Origin: Oscillospiraceae bacterium
GTDB lineage: Bacteria; Bacillota; Clostridia; Oscillospirales; Oscillospiraceae
Assembly (NCBI GenBank): GCA_016296635.1
Contig: JAEDIZ010000054.1
Span: 1 to 13,339 of the forward strand
Reading direction: 5' to 3'
DNA length: 13,339 bases
The notes below the pieces were generated by a model. The model did not search any database. It was not told the DNA's origin and saw nothing but the letters and a program-made list of their open reading frames with translations. Both the position numbers and the translations under genes were made by a program. This document shows positions 1 to 5,869 of this stretch, in pieces. Each line of letters starts with the position of its first letter. The first letter of the stretch is position 1.

Positions 1-59
1 CTTGAACCGGCGACCTGCTGATTACGAATCAGCTGCTCTACCGACTGAGCCACACTAGC
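1..59 (-). tRNA. tRNA-Thr (anticodon CGU), partial at window edge
   Basis: Read on the minus strand from 59, the sequence gives a 7-nt acceptor strand (GCTAGTG), a D arm with GCTC...GAGC pairing around AGTCGGTA, and an anticodon stem GCTGA/TCAGC enclosing the 7-nt loop TTCGTAA. The anticodon CGT occupies 26-24 and reads the threonine codon ACG. The variable region and the 5' half of the T arm ending in GGTTCAAG follow before the window edge. The 3' T-arm strand, acceptor 3' strand and any CCA lie outside, so the gene is cut by the window and is not a pseudogene. The cloverleaf parts that are visible pair perfectly. Confidence 0.95.
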
Positions 60-61
60 AG

Positions 62-84
62 AAAGCGCTCTTCTAAAGCGCTTT
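62..84 (-). repeat. Inverted repeat in the tRNA-Thr leader
   Basis: AAAGCGCT (62-69) and AGCGCTTT (77-84) form a perfect 8-bp dyad with a 7-nt loop. It sits between the predicted -10 box and the mature tRNA 5' end, overlapping the predicted start site. No T-run follows on either strand, so it is not a standard terminator. It may be a processing structure in the tRNA precursor or remain as duplex DNA near the start site; the sequence does not decide between these. Confidence 0.5.
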
Positions 85-87
85 GGT

Positions 88-116
88 ATCATAACACAAA
101 TTTACTGAAGAGTCAA
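88..116 (-). promoter_or_regulatory. Sigma-A type promoter for tRNA-Thr
   Basis: On the minus strand, TTGACT (116-111) is followed after exactly 17 nt by TATGAT (93-88), a near-consensus pair. Transcription would start about 81 and produce a leader of roughly 20 nt before the tRNA 5' end at 59. No clear intrinsic terminator is seen between the upstream 88-residue gene (stop at 168) and this promoter, so some read-through into the tRNA is possible. Confidence 0.7.
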
Positions 117-167
117 TGCTTTTTTCTGAAGGGTCCGCACCGATAAACATTGCATTTTCTGCAGTAC

Positions 168-434
168 TTATATCTGCTCTTCGAGCCATTTCCTCATATT
201 TTCCCGGCCTTCTTCGCTAAGCGGAAACACCTGTTCTCCTTCGACCGTGCTCATCTCATAGCAGAACATCCCATGCCAGAATTCGCACTTCATGGAGCTT
301 GCTTCCATGTCCACTTCCTTCGGCGTTTTCTTCACAATTGCAGGCGTTACTTTGAATCGAAGCATACCGCAGCTGCCGGTAAAAACATTCTCATTCTCAA
401 AGCTATGCAATACGGGCAGAAAAATTTCATTCAT
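168..434 (-). CDS. Hypothetical protein, 88 aa, coupled to pepF
   Basis: I do not recognise this family. The 88-residue product has no signal peptide or membrane segment and contains three cysteines in the middle plus one nearer the N terminus. Its C terminus (SEEGRENMRKWLEEQ) looks like a charged amphipathic helix. The start codon lies within the last codons of pepF: the ATG at 434 and the pepF stop overlap by 8 nt (ATGAATGA), a typical arrangement for translational coupling. No strong Shine-Dalgarno sequence is visible, which agrees with reinitiation after pepF. The overlap and full-length open frame support a real gene. The function is unknown; co-expression with a cytosolic oligopeptidase is the only contextual clue. 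Confidence 0.7.
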   Translation of the reverse strand: MNEIFLPVLHSFENENVFTGSCGMLRFKVTPAIVKKTPKEVDMEASSMKCEFWHGMFCYEMSTVEGEQVFPLSEEGRENMRKWLEEQI

Positions 435-2229
435 CGTTCATCAACGCTTCCATTTCATCTAATAGTCTCTCAAACAGTTTAAGTGCCGCATTGATCGGCT
501 GTGCCGTTGCCATATCCACTCCAGCAATTCGAAGCAGGTCAATGGGATCCATGCTGCATCCGCCGGAAAGGAACTTCAGATACTGATCGACTGCACTCTT
601 TCCCTCATTCAGGATCTTATCCGAAAGCGCAATTGCCGCAGCGTAACCTGTCGCATACTGGAATACATAATAATCGTAATAGAAATGAGGAATTCTTGCC
701 CATTCCATTGCAATCTCATCGTCAAGCACAATGTCTGGGCCGAAATAAAACGCATTCAGTTTCCGATATTCGTCGCACAGAACATCCGCGGTCAACGTGG
801 TTCCCTTCGCGTTCAGCTCACCAATCAGCAGTTCAAACTCTGCGAACATGGTCTGTCTGTAAAGCGTCCCCCGGAACTGCTCCAAAAAGTGATTGATCAG
901 ATATGCACGTTCTTTTTTCTCTTTTGTTTTTCCAAGAAGATTCTGCATCAGGAGCGCTTCATTGCAGGTAGACGCGACCTCAGCGACGAAAATAACATAA
1001 TCGCTGTAGCAGACCGGCTGATTTTTATTGGACAGATAGGAATGAATCGCGTGGCCCATCTCATGCGCCAGCGTGAACTGACTGTCAAGCGTTCCGGAAT
1101 AATTCAGCAATACAAACGGATGGACTCTTGCACCGGCCGAGTAGGCGCCGCTGCGCTTGCCGACATTCTCATAGACATCGATCCATCTGTTTTGAAAACC
1201 TTCGTCGAGGATGGCTAGATACTCATCGCCCATGCACGAAAGCGCATCGCGAACCGTCTGTTTCGCATCATCAAACCCAATTTTTGTGTCCGGGCCGGGA
1301 ACAAGCGGCGTATACAGATCATAAAAATGCAGTGCATCGACTCCGAGCAGTTTTTTTCTGAGCCGCACATAGCGGTGCATCAGATCGATATGGTCATGAA
1401 CCGATGCAATCAGATTGTGATAAACCGCAGTCGGAACATTGGTTTCGTCCAAAGATGCATCCAAAGAAGACGCATAGTTCCGTGCCTTTGCGCTGAACTC
1501 CAAATGTTTCACCTGTGCGCTGAGCATTCCTGCAACAGTATTTTTGAATGCGCCGTACCCTGCATATAGATTCTTGAACGCGTTCTCACGCAGCACACGA
1601 TCTGCAGACTCCATGCAGGGTATATAGGTACCCTGCGAAATCGGATGCAGATTTCCGTTCTTATCCGCAGCAGGCGCAAATTTCAGATCCGCGTCATTGA
1701 ACATGGAATAAATCTGATGCGGGGATCCGGCAAAATCGCCGGAGAGTGCGAGAATCCGTTCTTCCTTTTCAGAAAGGATATGGGCACGTTTTCTGCGGAT
1801 GTTCTCGAACACACGGCGGTAAAGGGTCAACGCAGGCTGCTCATGATAAAACCGCTCCATCGTTTCATCGGAAATAGAAAGAATCTCCGGAATTTCAAAT
1901 GAGGAAGCCGTGCTGATTGAAACCAGAACCTTTGTCAGTTTCCCTGCCATTCCCTGATAGAAGGAATCTCTTGTATCCTCATCACTTTTCCGGTGAGCAT
2001 AGTTTCCAAGACTGTCAATCAGAACATTAATTTCATCACCGAGACGCTGGTATTCCAAGAGTTTTTCAGAGTCTGTGCTGATAAGCCCTGCGTAGGAAGG
2101 TAATTTAGCACCAAGTCTTTGCAGTTTTTCAAGATCAGCTTCCCATGCAGAAGCATCCTCATAGATATCATGAATCGCCCATTTATCGAGTTCAGCAAGT
2201 TCAAAGCGCTCGGGAATTACTTCGTTCAT
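427..2229 (-). CDS. pepF: Oligoendopeptidase F (M3B zinc metallopeptidase)
   Basis: This 600-residue protein matches the M3B family in length and architecture. The family hydrolyses short peptides in the cytosol, supporting peptide turnover and nutrition. The zinc site is HEMGH at residues 389-393 (H389, E390, H393), with the third ligand expected at E417 in the FVAEVAST segment. The C-terminal part carries the family-typical aromatic run HFYYDYYVFQYATG near 515-528. An N-terminal helical PepF domain precedes the catalytic domain. An in-frame ATG exists at 2313, but I chose 2229 because GGAG lies 8 nt upstream and the 28 extra residues do not resemble the family and would overlap the promoter. 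No signal peptide is seen, so the enzyme should be intracellular. It overlaps the downstream 88-residue gene and is divergent from the EamA transporter. Confidence 0.95.
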   Translation of the reverse strand: MNEVIPERFELAELDKWAIHDIYEDASAWEADLEKLQRLGAKLPSYAGLISTDSEKLLEYQRLGDEINVLIDSLGNYAHRKSDEDTRDSFYQGMAGKLTKVLVSISTASSFEIPEILSISDETMERFYHEQPALTLYRRVFENIRRKRAHILSEKEERILALSGDFAGSPHQIYSMFNDADLKFAPAADKNGNLHPISQGTYIPCMESADRVLRENAFKNLYAGYGAFKNTVAGMLSAQVKHLEFSAKARNYASSLDASLDETNVPTAVYHNLIASVHDHIDLMHRYVRLRKKLLGVDALHFYDLYTPLVPGPDTKIGFDDAKQTVRDALSCMGDEYLAILDEGFQNRWIDVYENVGKRSGAYSAGARVHPFVLLNYSGTLDSQFTLAHEMGHAIHSYLSNKNQPVCYSDYVIFVAEVASTCNEALLMQNLLGKTKEKKERAYLINHFLEQFRGTLYRQTMFAEFELLIGELNAKGTTLTADVLCDEYRKLNAFYFGPDIVLDDEIAMEWARIPHFYYDYYVFQYATGYAAAIALSDKILNEGKSAVDQYLKFLSGGCSMDPIDLLRIAGVDMATAQPINAALKLFERLLDEMEALMNDE

Positions 2230-2259
2230 CTGATCATCTCCGCACATTATTATAGTGGT

Positions 2260-2288
2260 ATTATACCACAGATGCCGGGGGTCTACAA
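2260..2288 (-). promoter_or_regulatory. pepF promoter with dyad on the -10 box
   Basis: The minus strand has TATAAT (2265-2260) preceded by TGG, an extended -10, and TTGTAG (2288-2283) 17 nt upstream. The -10 is the centre of a perfect 15-nt dyad, GTGGTA-TTA-TACCAC (2255-2269). A second TATAAT occurs at 2254-2249 but lacks a suitable -35. The dyad could be an operator or a chance consequence of a symmetrical -10. Confidence 0.6.
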
Positions 2289-2302
2289 GCGAACCGCAAT
2301 AA

Positions 2303-2331
2303 TTGACAAACAATCTTTCCTATGCTATTTT
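2303..2331 (+). promoter_or_regulatory. Promoter of the EamA transporter gene
   Basis: Consensus TTGACA (2303-2308) is followed after 17 nt by TATTTT (2326-2331), with TGC immediately before it giving an extended -10. Transcription would start about 2338. The ribosome binding site GGAGG (2347-2351) lies 9 nt before the ATG at 2361. This promoter is back to back with the pepF promoter, the two -35 boxes being about 14 nt apart. Confidence 0.7.
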
Positions 2332-2360
2332 TGTGTCAGCTTATCCGGAGGTAATAATCG

Positions 2361-3260
2361 ATGAAAAAACAAACCAGAGGCTCTCTGATGCTGCTGTTGG
2401 CTGCCATGATCTGGGGTGCATCCTTCGTGGCACAATCTGAAAGCATGAAACTTATCGGCCCGTTTACTATGCAGACAATCAGATTTCTCCTAGCAGGCCT
2501 CGTTTTACTGCCGGTTATTTTCTTCCTTGACAAAAAGAAAATTACAAGAAATAAGCCGGAAACGAAGCTTCAGATAAAACACCAGCTTCATTGCGGTGTT
2601 ATCGGCGGCATACTGCTTGCCATCGCCAGCAACATCCAGCAGATCGGCATCATTTATACAAGCGTCGGCAAGGCCGGTTTTATTACCGCGCTTTACATTA
2701 TATTTGTGCCGATCCTTGCGATTTTCCGAAGAAAGATGCCGAGCATCCGCATCTGGTTCTGCGCACTTCTTGCCCTCGTCGGTCTGTATTTTCTCTGCAT
2801 CAGCGGCGTTATGCGTTTGAACATAGGCGATCTGCTGGAGCTGATCTGTGCTTTTTTCTATTCGATGCACATTTCCTATATTGACAGCATTTCGGATACC
2901 ATCGACGGTGTTCGATTCTCCTGCACCCAGTTTTTCGTCTGTGCTGCAGTTTCGGCAACCGGTATGTTTGGCTTTGAAATGCCCGAAGTTTCCTCTATTC
3001 TTGCCTGCTGGCTGCCGATCTGCTATGCGGGCATTCTCTCCGGCGGCGTAGCCTTTACGCTGCAGGTTGTTGCGCAGCAGGATGTTCAGCCCACAATCGC
3101 ATCTCTGATTATGAGTCTGGAATCCGTCTTTGCCGCGTTGTTCGGCTGGCTGCTTATCAGTCAGGCACTCTCCTTGCGGGAGCTTTTCGGCTGCGCGATC
3201 ATGTTCATTGCCATCATTTTGGCACAGCTGCCCGAGAAGAAAGCAAGTAGGCAAACTTGA
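2361..3260 (+). CDS. EamA/DMT-family transporter
   Basis: The 299-residue protein is an integral membrane protein of the drug/metabolite transporter superfamily, with two EamA halves of about five helices each (roughly residues 7-145 and 152-290). The first helix carries the WGASF motif (18-22) typical of EamA N termini. The second half ends with the family pattern around PTIASLIMSLESVFAALFGW (244-263), including a glutamate at 254, followed by a final helix and a basic tail. Members export amino acids, nucleotides or other metabolites, but the substrate cannot be read from sequence. GGAGG 9 nt upstream supports the start. The gene is divergent from pepF. No T-tailed terminator follows; a dyad at 3297-3319 lies downstream but seems to belong to the next promoter. 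Confidence 0.92.
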   Translation: MKKQTRGSLMLLLAAMIWGASFVAQSESMKLIGPFTMQTIRFLLAGLVLLPVIFFLDKKKITRNKPETKLQIKHQLHCGVIGGILLAIASNIQQIGIIYTSVGKAGFITALYIIFVPILAIFRRKMPSIRIWFCALLALVGLYFLCISGVMRLNIGDLLELICAFFYSMHISYIDSISDTIDGVRFSCTQFFVCAAVSATGMFGFEMPEVSSILACWLPICYAGILSGGVAFTLQVVAQQDVQPTIASLIMSLESVFAALFGWLLISQALSLRELFGCAIMFIAIILAQLPEKKASRQT

Positions 3261-3296
3261 TTTTTCAAATCATTCATTTTTTCATGAGAAGTAAGT

Positions 3297-3331
3297 GAAC
3301 ACTTGAATTCCAGGTGTTCTCATGATAGACT
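3297..3331 (+). promoter_or_regulatory. Candidate promoter with operator-like dyad, upstream of the SLH gene
   Basis: TTGAAT (3303-3308), 17 nt, then TAGACT (3326-3331) preceded by TGA forms a plausible extended -10 promoter for the gene beginning at 3416. A dyad GAACACTTG (3297-3305) / CAGGTGTTC (3311-3319), 8 of 9 positions symmetrical, covers the -35 box. A second perfect 8-bp pair, CATGAGAA (3283-3290) / TTCTCATG (3317-3324), overlaps it. No T-run follows, so this is less likely to be the terminator of the upstream transporter gene. The promoter call is tentative. Confidence 0.4.
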
Positions 3332-3415
3332 GGGTTATATAGTGATGTTGCCATTCCGTGATTCCGTTCCAAACAAATCATGCAGCAGTTGAGCGGCAAT
3401 AAAGAAGGAAAAGAA

Positions 3416-3600
3416 ATGAAAAAAGACTGTTAGCAATGGTTCTCTGCCTTGCACTGTGTCTGTCGCTGCTGCTAACAGTAAGCTTCGCAGCTACTGACGA
3501 AACTTATAACATTACCGTAACACTTGATCCAGATAACGGTGGTACCGTAAATGTGCCAGCCTCTGCAAAAGAATGCGATATAGTAACTTTATTTCAGTAA
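3416..3600 (+). pseudogene. Displaced signal-peptide segment of the SLH/InlB-repeat protein
   Basis: GAAGGA (3404-3409) sits 6 nt before ATG 3416, but the frame reads ATG-AAA-AAA-GAC-TGT-TAG and stops at once. One more A in the run of six A at 3419-3424 would give MKKRLLAMVLCLALCLSLLL followed by a SFA-A type cleavage region, a textbook Sec signal peptide. The shifted frame then reads ITVTLDPDNGGTVNVPASAK, the start of an InlB-type repeat, until TAA at 3598. The main downstream frame is a third frame, so two interruptions separate this start from the gene body. Explanations are a decaying gene, a phase-variable A-tract plus a deletion, or base-calling errors. The reading of the segment as the true N terminus is secure; whether it is broken in the cell is not. 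Confidence 0.75.
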
Positions 3601-4568
3601 ATAAAGTTGGAAAAGGCTCTGTAGGATCAAATGTTTCCTATCAAGCAGCAGGCGAACTGGTATCTTTGTCCGCGACTCCGAGTGTAGGCTACCACTTCAC
3701 GGAATGGATAGCTTCAGATGTAACAATCACGAATAATTCATTCATCATGCCGGATCATTTGGTTACTGTGACCGCAGTCTTTGCAGGCGATGTAAACGAC
3801 ATCACCGTGAATGCTGACGAAAATGGTACTGCTTCTTCAGATAAAGCTTCCGCAGCGACGGATGATACAGTCACCCTGATCGCTATTCCGAATGATGGTT
3901 ACCACTTCGTTGAATGGGAAAGTGATGACGTGGCAGTCAATGGCAGCACATTCACCATGCCCGCAACGGCCGTGACAGTCAACGCAAAGTTTGAAGCGCA
4001 CACATGGGATGACGGCAAACTAACTGCCGAACCGGCCTGCATGGAAAAGGGCGTCAAGACCTATACCTGTACGGAATGTGCAATTACAAAGACAGAGGAT
4101 GTCGATCCTTTGGGTCACAATATGGTTGACAACCAGTGTACCGTCTGCGGATATATCAAGGGAATCTCCGTAACGCCCGACACTCCTGCCGATTCCGAAG
4201 TCTCCTCTTCTGGTGACTCTTCGCCTTTCGATGACGTTCCTGCTGATGCATATTACGCAGATGCCGTAGAATGGGCTGTGGAAAACGATATTGTCAAGGG
4301 CATCAGCGAAAAGATTTTCAATCCCGACGGCACCTGCACGCGTGCACAGGCAGTTACCTTCCTGTGGCGTGCGTTCGGCTGCCCGGCTCCCGTGAGCACA
4401 GAGATGCCCTTTGCCGATGTTTCCAAGGACAGTTATTACCATGATGCCGTTCTGTGGGCTGCGGAAAGAGGCATTACCAATGGTACCTCCGCTACGACCT
4501 TCAGTCCGAATGCAGATTGCACCAGAGCACAGATTGTAACATTCATCTTCAGATACATGAATAAGTAA
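3573..4568 (+). CDS. SLH-domain surface protein with InlB-type repeats (5' end disrupted)
   Basis: The main open frame gives 331 residues. Residues 6-72 and 76-141 are two similar beta-rich repeats of the divergent InlB B-repeat type (GYHFTEW...MP...VTVTAVF and GYHFVEW...MP...VTVNAKF). Residues 142-193 are a cysteine-bearing segment (HTWDDGK..., TYTCTECA, LGH, CTVCGY) common in secreted clostridial proteins. A Ser/Asp/Pro linker follows, then two S-layer homology domains (about 218-270 and 279-331) with CTRAQ motifs, which anchor proteins to cell-wall polymers. Three SLH copies are usual; only two are present. The ATG at 3573 has no ribosome binding site and this frame lacks a signal peptide, so it is not the natural start: that lies at 3416 in another frame. 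Function is probably surface adhesion or wall-associated binding. Confidence 0.8.
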   Translation: MRYSNFISVNKVGKGSVGSNVSYQAAGELVSLSATPSVGYHFTEWIASDVTITNNSFIMPDHLVTVTAVFAGDVNDITVNADENGTASSDKASAATDDTVTLIAIPNDGYHFVEWESDDVAVNGSTFTMPATAVTVNAKFEAHTWDDGKLTAEPACMEKGVKTYTCTECAITKTEDVDPLGHNMVDNQCTVCGYIKGISVTPDTPADSEVSSSGDSSPFDDVPADAYYADAVEWAVENDIVKGISEKIFNPDGTCTRAQAVTFLWRAFGCPAPVSTEMPFADVSKDSYYHDAVLWAAERGITNGTSATTFSPNADCTRAQIVTFIFRYMNK

Positions 4569-4580
4569 TGACATAACAGA

Positions 4581-4612
4581 AAGAGGCAGCGGATTTCTCC
4601 GCTGCCTCTTTT
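4581..4612 (+). terminator. Rho-independent terminator after the SLH gene
   Basis: A perfect 13-bp stem (4581-4593 with 4598-4610) with loop TTTC, GC-rich in the core (GGCAGCGGA), is followed by TT to complete a TTTT run. It starts 12 nt after the SLH stop codon. On the minus strand only three T follow, so it may also weakly terminate the convergent 58-residue gene. Confidence 0.9.
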
Positions 4613-4634
4613 CTGAATTATACAGAAGCAATAT

Positions 4635-4811
4635 TCATTTTCTTCGGATAAATTTCGCAATCAGTGAGATGATCGCAATAACGATGATAATGCCGAGCAG
4701 TACACCGACTACGCTAATGACTGTTCTGACTGCGCCTTGAATCAATTGAATTGCACCGACGATCAGCAGAAGCACAGCAACAATCGCAAGTGTACCCCAA
4801 AAATATTTCAT
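4635..4811 (-). CDS. Small membrane protein, 58 aa
   Basis: The frame from ATG 4811 to TGA 4635 encodes 58 residues beginning MKYFWGTLAIVAVLLLIVGA. Two hydrophobic stretches (about residues 5-20 and 31-52) are separated by the short polar link IQLIQGAVRT, and the protein ends in a basic cap KFIRRK, so it should be a helical-hairpin inner-membrane protein with a cytosolic C terminus. GGAGG lies 6 nt before the ATG, which is strong support for a gene of this size. I do not recognise a family. It lies 53 nt downstream of the four-cluster ferredoxin gene on the same strand, with a hairpin terminator between them and too little room for a separate promoter after the hairpin. Expression probably relies on read-through. 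Confidence 0.75.
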   Translation of the reverse strand: MKYFWGTLAIVAVLLLIVGAIQLIQGAVRTVISVVGVLLGIIIVIAIISLIAKFIRRK

Positions 4812-4830
4812 ACGCTTCCTCCATAACAGA

Positions 4831-4855
4831 AAACGCCCGATAAACGGGCGTTTTT
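4831..4855 (-). terminator. Terminator/attenuator between the ferredoxin and small membrane protein genes
   Basis: A 9-bp stem AAACGCCCG (4831-4839) / CGGGCGTTT (4845-4853) with loop ATAAA lies about 10 nt after the ferredoxin-like stop at 4865. On the minus strand the stem is followed by a TTTT run, and on the plus strand by TTTTT, so it can work both ways. The next minus-strand ribosome binding site starts only a few nucleotides after it, so it would limit but not necessarily abolish downstream expression. Confidence 0.8.
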
Positions 4856-4864
4856 ATGTATTTC

Positions 4865-5251
4865 TTACTTTTCGACGATTTCAAGAATTTCCATCGGGCA
4901 ATTTTTAACGCAGATGCCGCAGGCGATGCACTTGGATGCAAATTCGCTGTCATCCTCTTTGACCATCAGGCCGAAGGGGCATGCTTCCTTGCACTTGCCG
5001 CAGCCAACGCAGAGCTTCTTGTTTACAACATAAACGCCCTTTGCATTCTGCGTGATAGCGCCCTGATCGCAGGCTTCTGCGCATTTACCGCACTGAACAC
5101 AGACCATGGGCTTTGCAGCGCCGTTACGGGAGATGATCTGCAGGCAAGCCTTGTCCTGATGGAATTCCTTATAAAAAGCGGTCGAGCAGGCACGAACACA
5201 CTCGAGACAAGCCATGCACTGAGCGCCTTTTTTTACCGACAGTTTTTTCAT
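4865..5251 (-). CDS. Ferredoxin-like protein with four [4Fe-4S] cluster motifs
   Basis: The 128-residue protein contains four complete CxxCxxCxxxC sets: C12/15/18/22, C51/54/57/61, C81/84/87/91 and C108/111/114/118. Proline directly follows the last cysteine of the third and fourth sets, as in bacterial ferredoxins. One extra cysteine (C36) lies between the first two sets. The size and layout resemble the iron-sulfur electron-transfer subunits of the HycB/CooF/DmsB type, but no oxidoreductase partner is adjacent. It is most likely a cytosolic electron-transfer protein. No signal or Tat motif and no membrane segment are seen. An AAGGAG site lies about 10 nt before the ATG; CCTCC immediately follows it and could pair with it in a tight hairpin. 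A promoter lies at 5287-5314. Confidence 0.9.
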   Translation of the reverse strand: MKKLSVKKGAQCMACLECVRACSTAFYKEFHQDKACLQIISRNGAAKPMVCVQCGKCAEACDQGAITQNAKGVYVVNKKLCVGCGKCKEACPFGLMVKEDDSEFASKCIACGICVKNCPMEILEIVEK

Positions 5252-5286
5252 TTTGGAGGTTCTCCTTCTACATATAATCTGAAAAT

Positions 5287-5314
5287 ATTATACAATCTTT
5301 TTCAAAATAATCAA
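5287..5314 (-). promoter_or_regulatory. Promoter of the ferredoxin-like gene
   Basis: On the minus strand TTGATT (5314-5309) is followed after 16 nt by consensus TATAAT (5292-5287), about 35 nt before the ATG at 5251. The surrounding DNA is strongly AT-rich. No known operator motif is recognised. Confidence 0.65.
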
Positions 5315-5459
5315 TACATTTTTACTGAAATTTAGAAAATGGAATACTGCGGAAACTCTGCCGGTAATTACCGCTCAAATCAGGCATATGCGTCAGCCGA
5401 ATGCAGATACTACCTGCGTGCAATTCAGATTGTTCACTTGATAACAGGAGGAATTCAAC

Positions 5460-5822
5460 ATGAAACGCTTTTTCGCAATTTTTGCTGCTGCTCTGATGCT
5501 AGCATCCGTGCTTTGCGCCTGCAGCGGAACCGCCACCATCACCGATGAGCCCTATAACGGCTACGGCAATGTATCGACTACCGATGACGGCACCGTGAAC
5601 GGAACAAATGACTATCTGTATGGATCGGGCCGCGGAACAAACGGTATGACAAACAGCAGAGGAACAAACGGCACCTATGACGGCAGCAATCCTTCGGGCA
5701 GAAGTAACGGTGACGCCGGTCGCAGTATTACAAACGGCAGCACAAGCGGTATGAGCCGCGGTTCAACCAGCGGCAGTTCTACCGGCTATGGCACCGACAG
5801 CGGCACTTCCAGCGCGCAGTAA
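5460..5822 (+). CDS. Low-complexity secreted lipoprotein, 120 aa
   Basis: The protein starts with a lipoprotein signal peptide: MKRFF, a hydrophobic core, then LCAC with the probable lipidated cysteine at residue 21. The mature part is almost entirely Gly, Ser, Thr, Asn and Asp and has no recognisable fold. Short repeats RGTNG and NG.T occur, with the DNA word GGAACAAACGG at 5634-5644 and 5661-5671 and a variant at 5601. AGGAGG (5446-5451) lies 8 nt before the ATG. It is probably a disordered, membrane-anchored surface protein of unknown role. A 12-nt palindrome CGGTAATTACCG (5362-5373) lies in the upstream region, where I could not define a confident promoter. A strong palindromic terminator follows. 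Confidence 0.8.
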   Translation: MKRFFAIFAAALMLASVLCACSGTATITDEPYNGYGNVSTTDDGTVNGTNDYLYGSGRGTNGMTNSRGTNGTYDGSNPSGRSNGDAGRSITNGSTSGMSRGSTSGSSTGYGTDSGTSSAQ

Positions 5823-5825
5823 GAA

Positions 5826-5863
5826 GTAAAATCGGAAAAGGGATATCCCTTTTCCGATTTTAC
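5826..5863. terminator. Bidirectional terminator between the lipoprotein and the pyrF-like gene
   Basis: A perfect 38-nt palindrome is centred between 5844 and 5845. Its outer parts are AAAATCGG and CCGATTTT, and its centre is GGGATATCCC. In RNA from either strand it forms a long hairpin whose 3' arm ends in TTTT. It lies 3 nt after the lipoprotein stop and 6 nt beyond the convergent pyrF-like stop at 5870, so it serves both genes. Confidence 0.9.
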
Positions 5864-5869
5864 ATGCAA

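Noticed and set aside
2227..2313. Longer pepF start at 2313 (628 residues)
   Set aside because: The extra 28 residues run through the promoter and have no family resemblance; the ATG at 2229 has a well-placed GGAG.
2505..3254. 249-codon minus-strand frame opposite the EamA gene
   Set aside because: The product is rich in Asn, Lys, Asp and Cys with no recognisable domain; the plus strand encodes a clear ten-helix transporter.
3297..3324. Rho-independent terminator for the EamA gene
   Set aside because: The hairpin lacks a following T-run on the plus strand; it overlaps a better-supported promoter candidate.
4020..4660. Minus-strand frames of 203 and 74 codons across the SLH gene end
   Set aside because: They are antisense to the SLH domains and run through the terminator hairpin; the coding signal is on the plus strand.
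5634..5671. CRISPR-like direct repeat
   Set aside because: The repeated 11-nt words are in-frame coding repeats of a low-complexity lipoprotein, too short and irregularly spaced for a CRISPR array.
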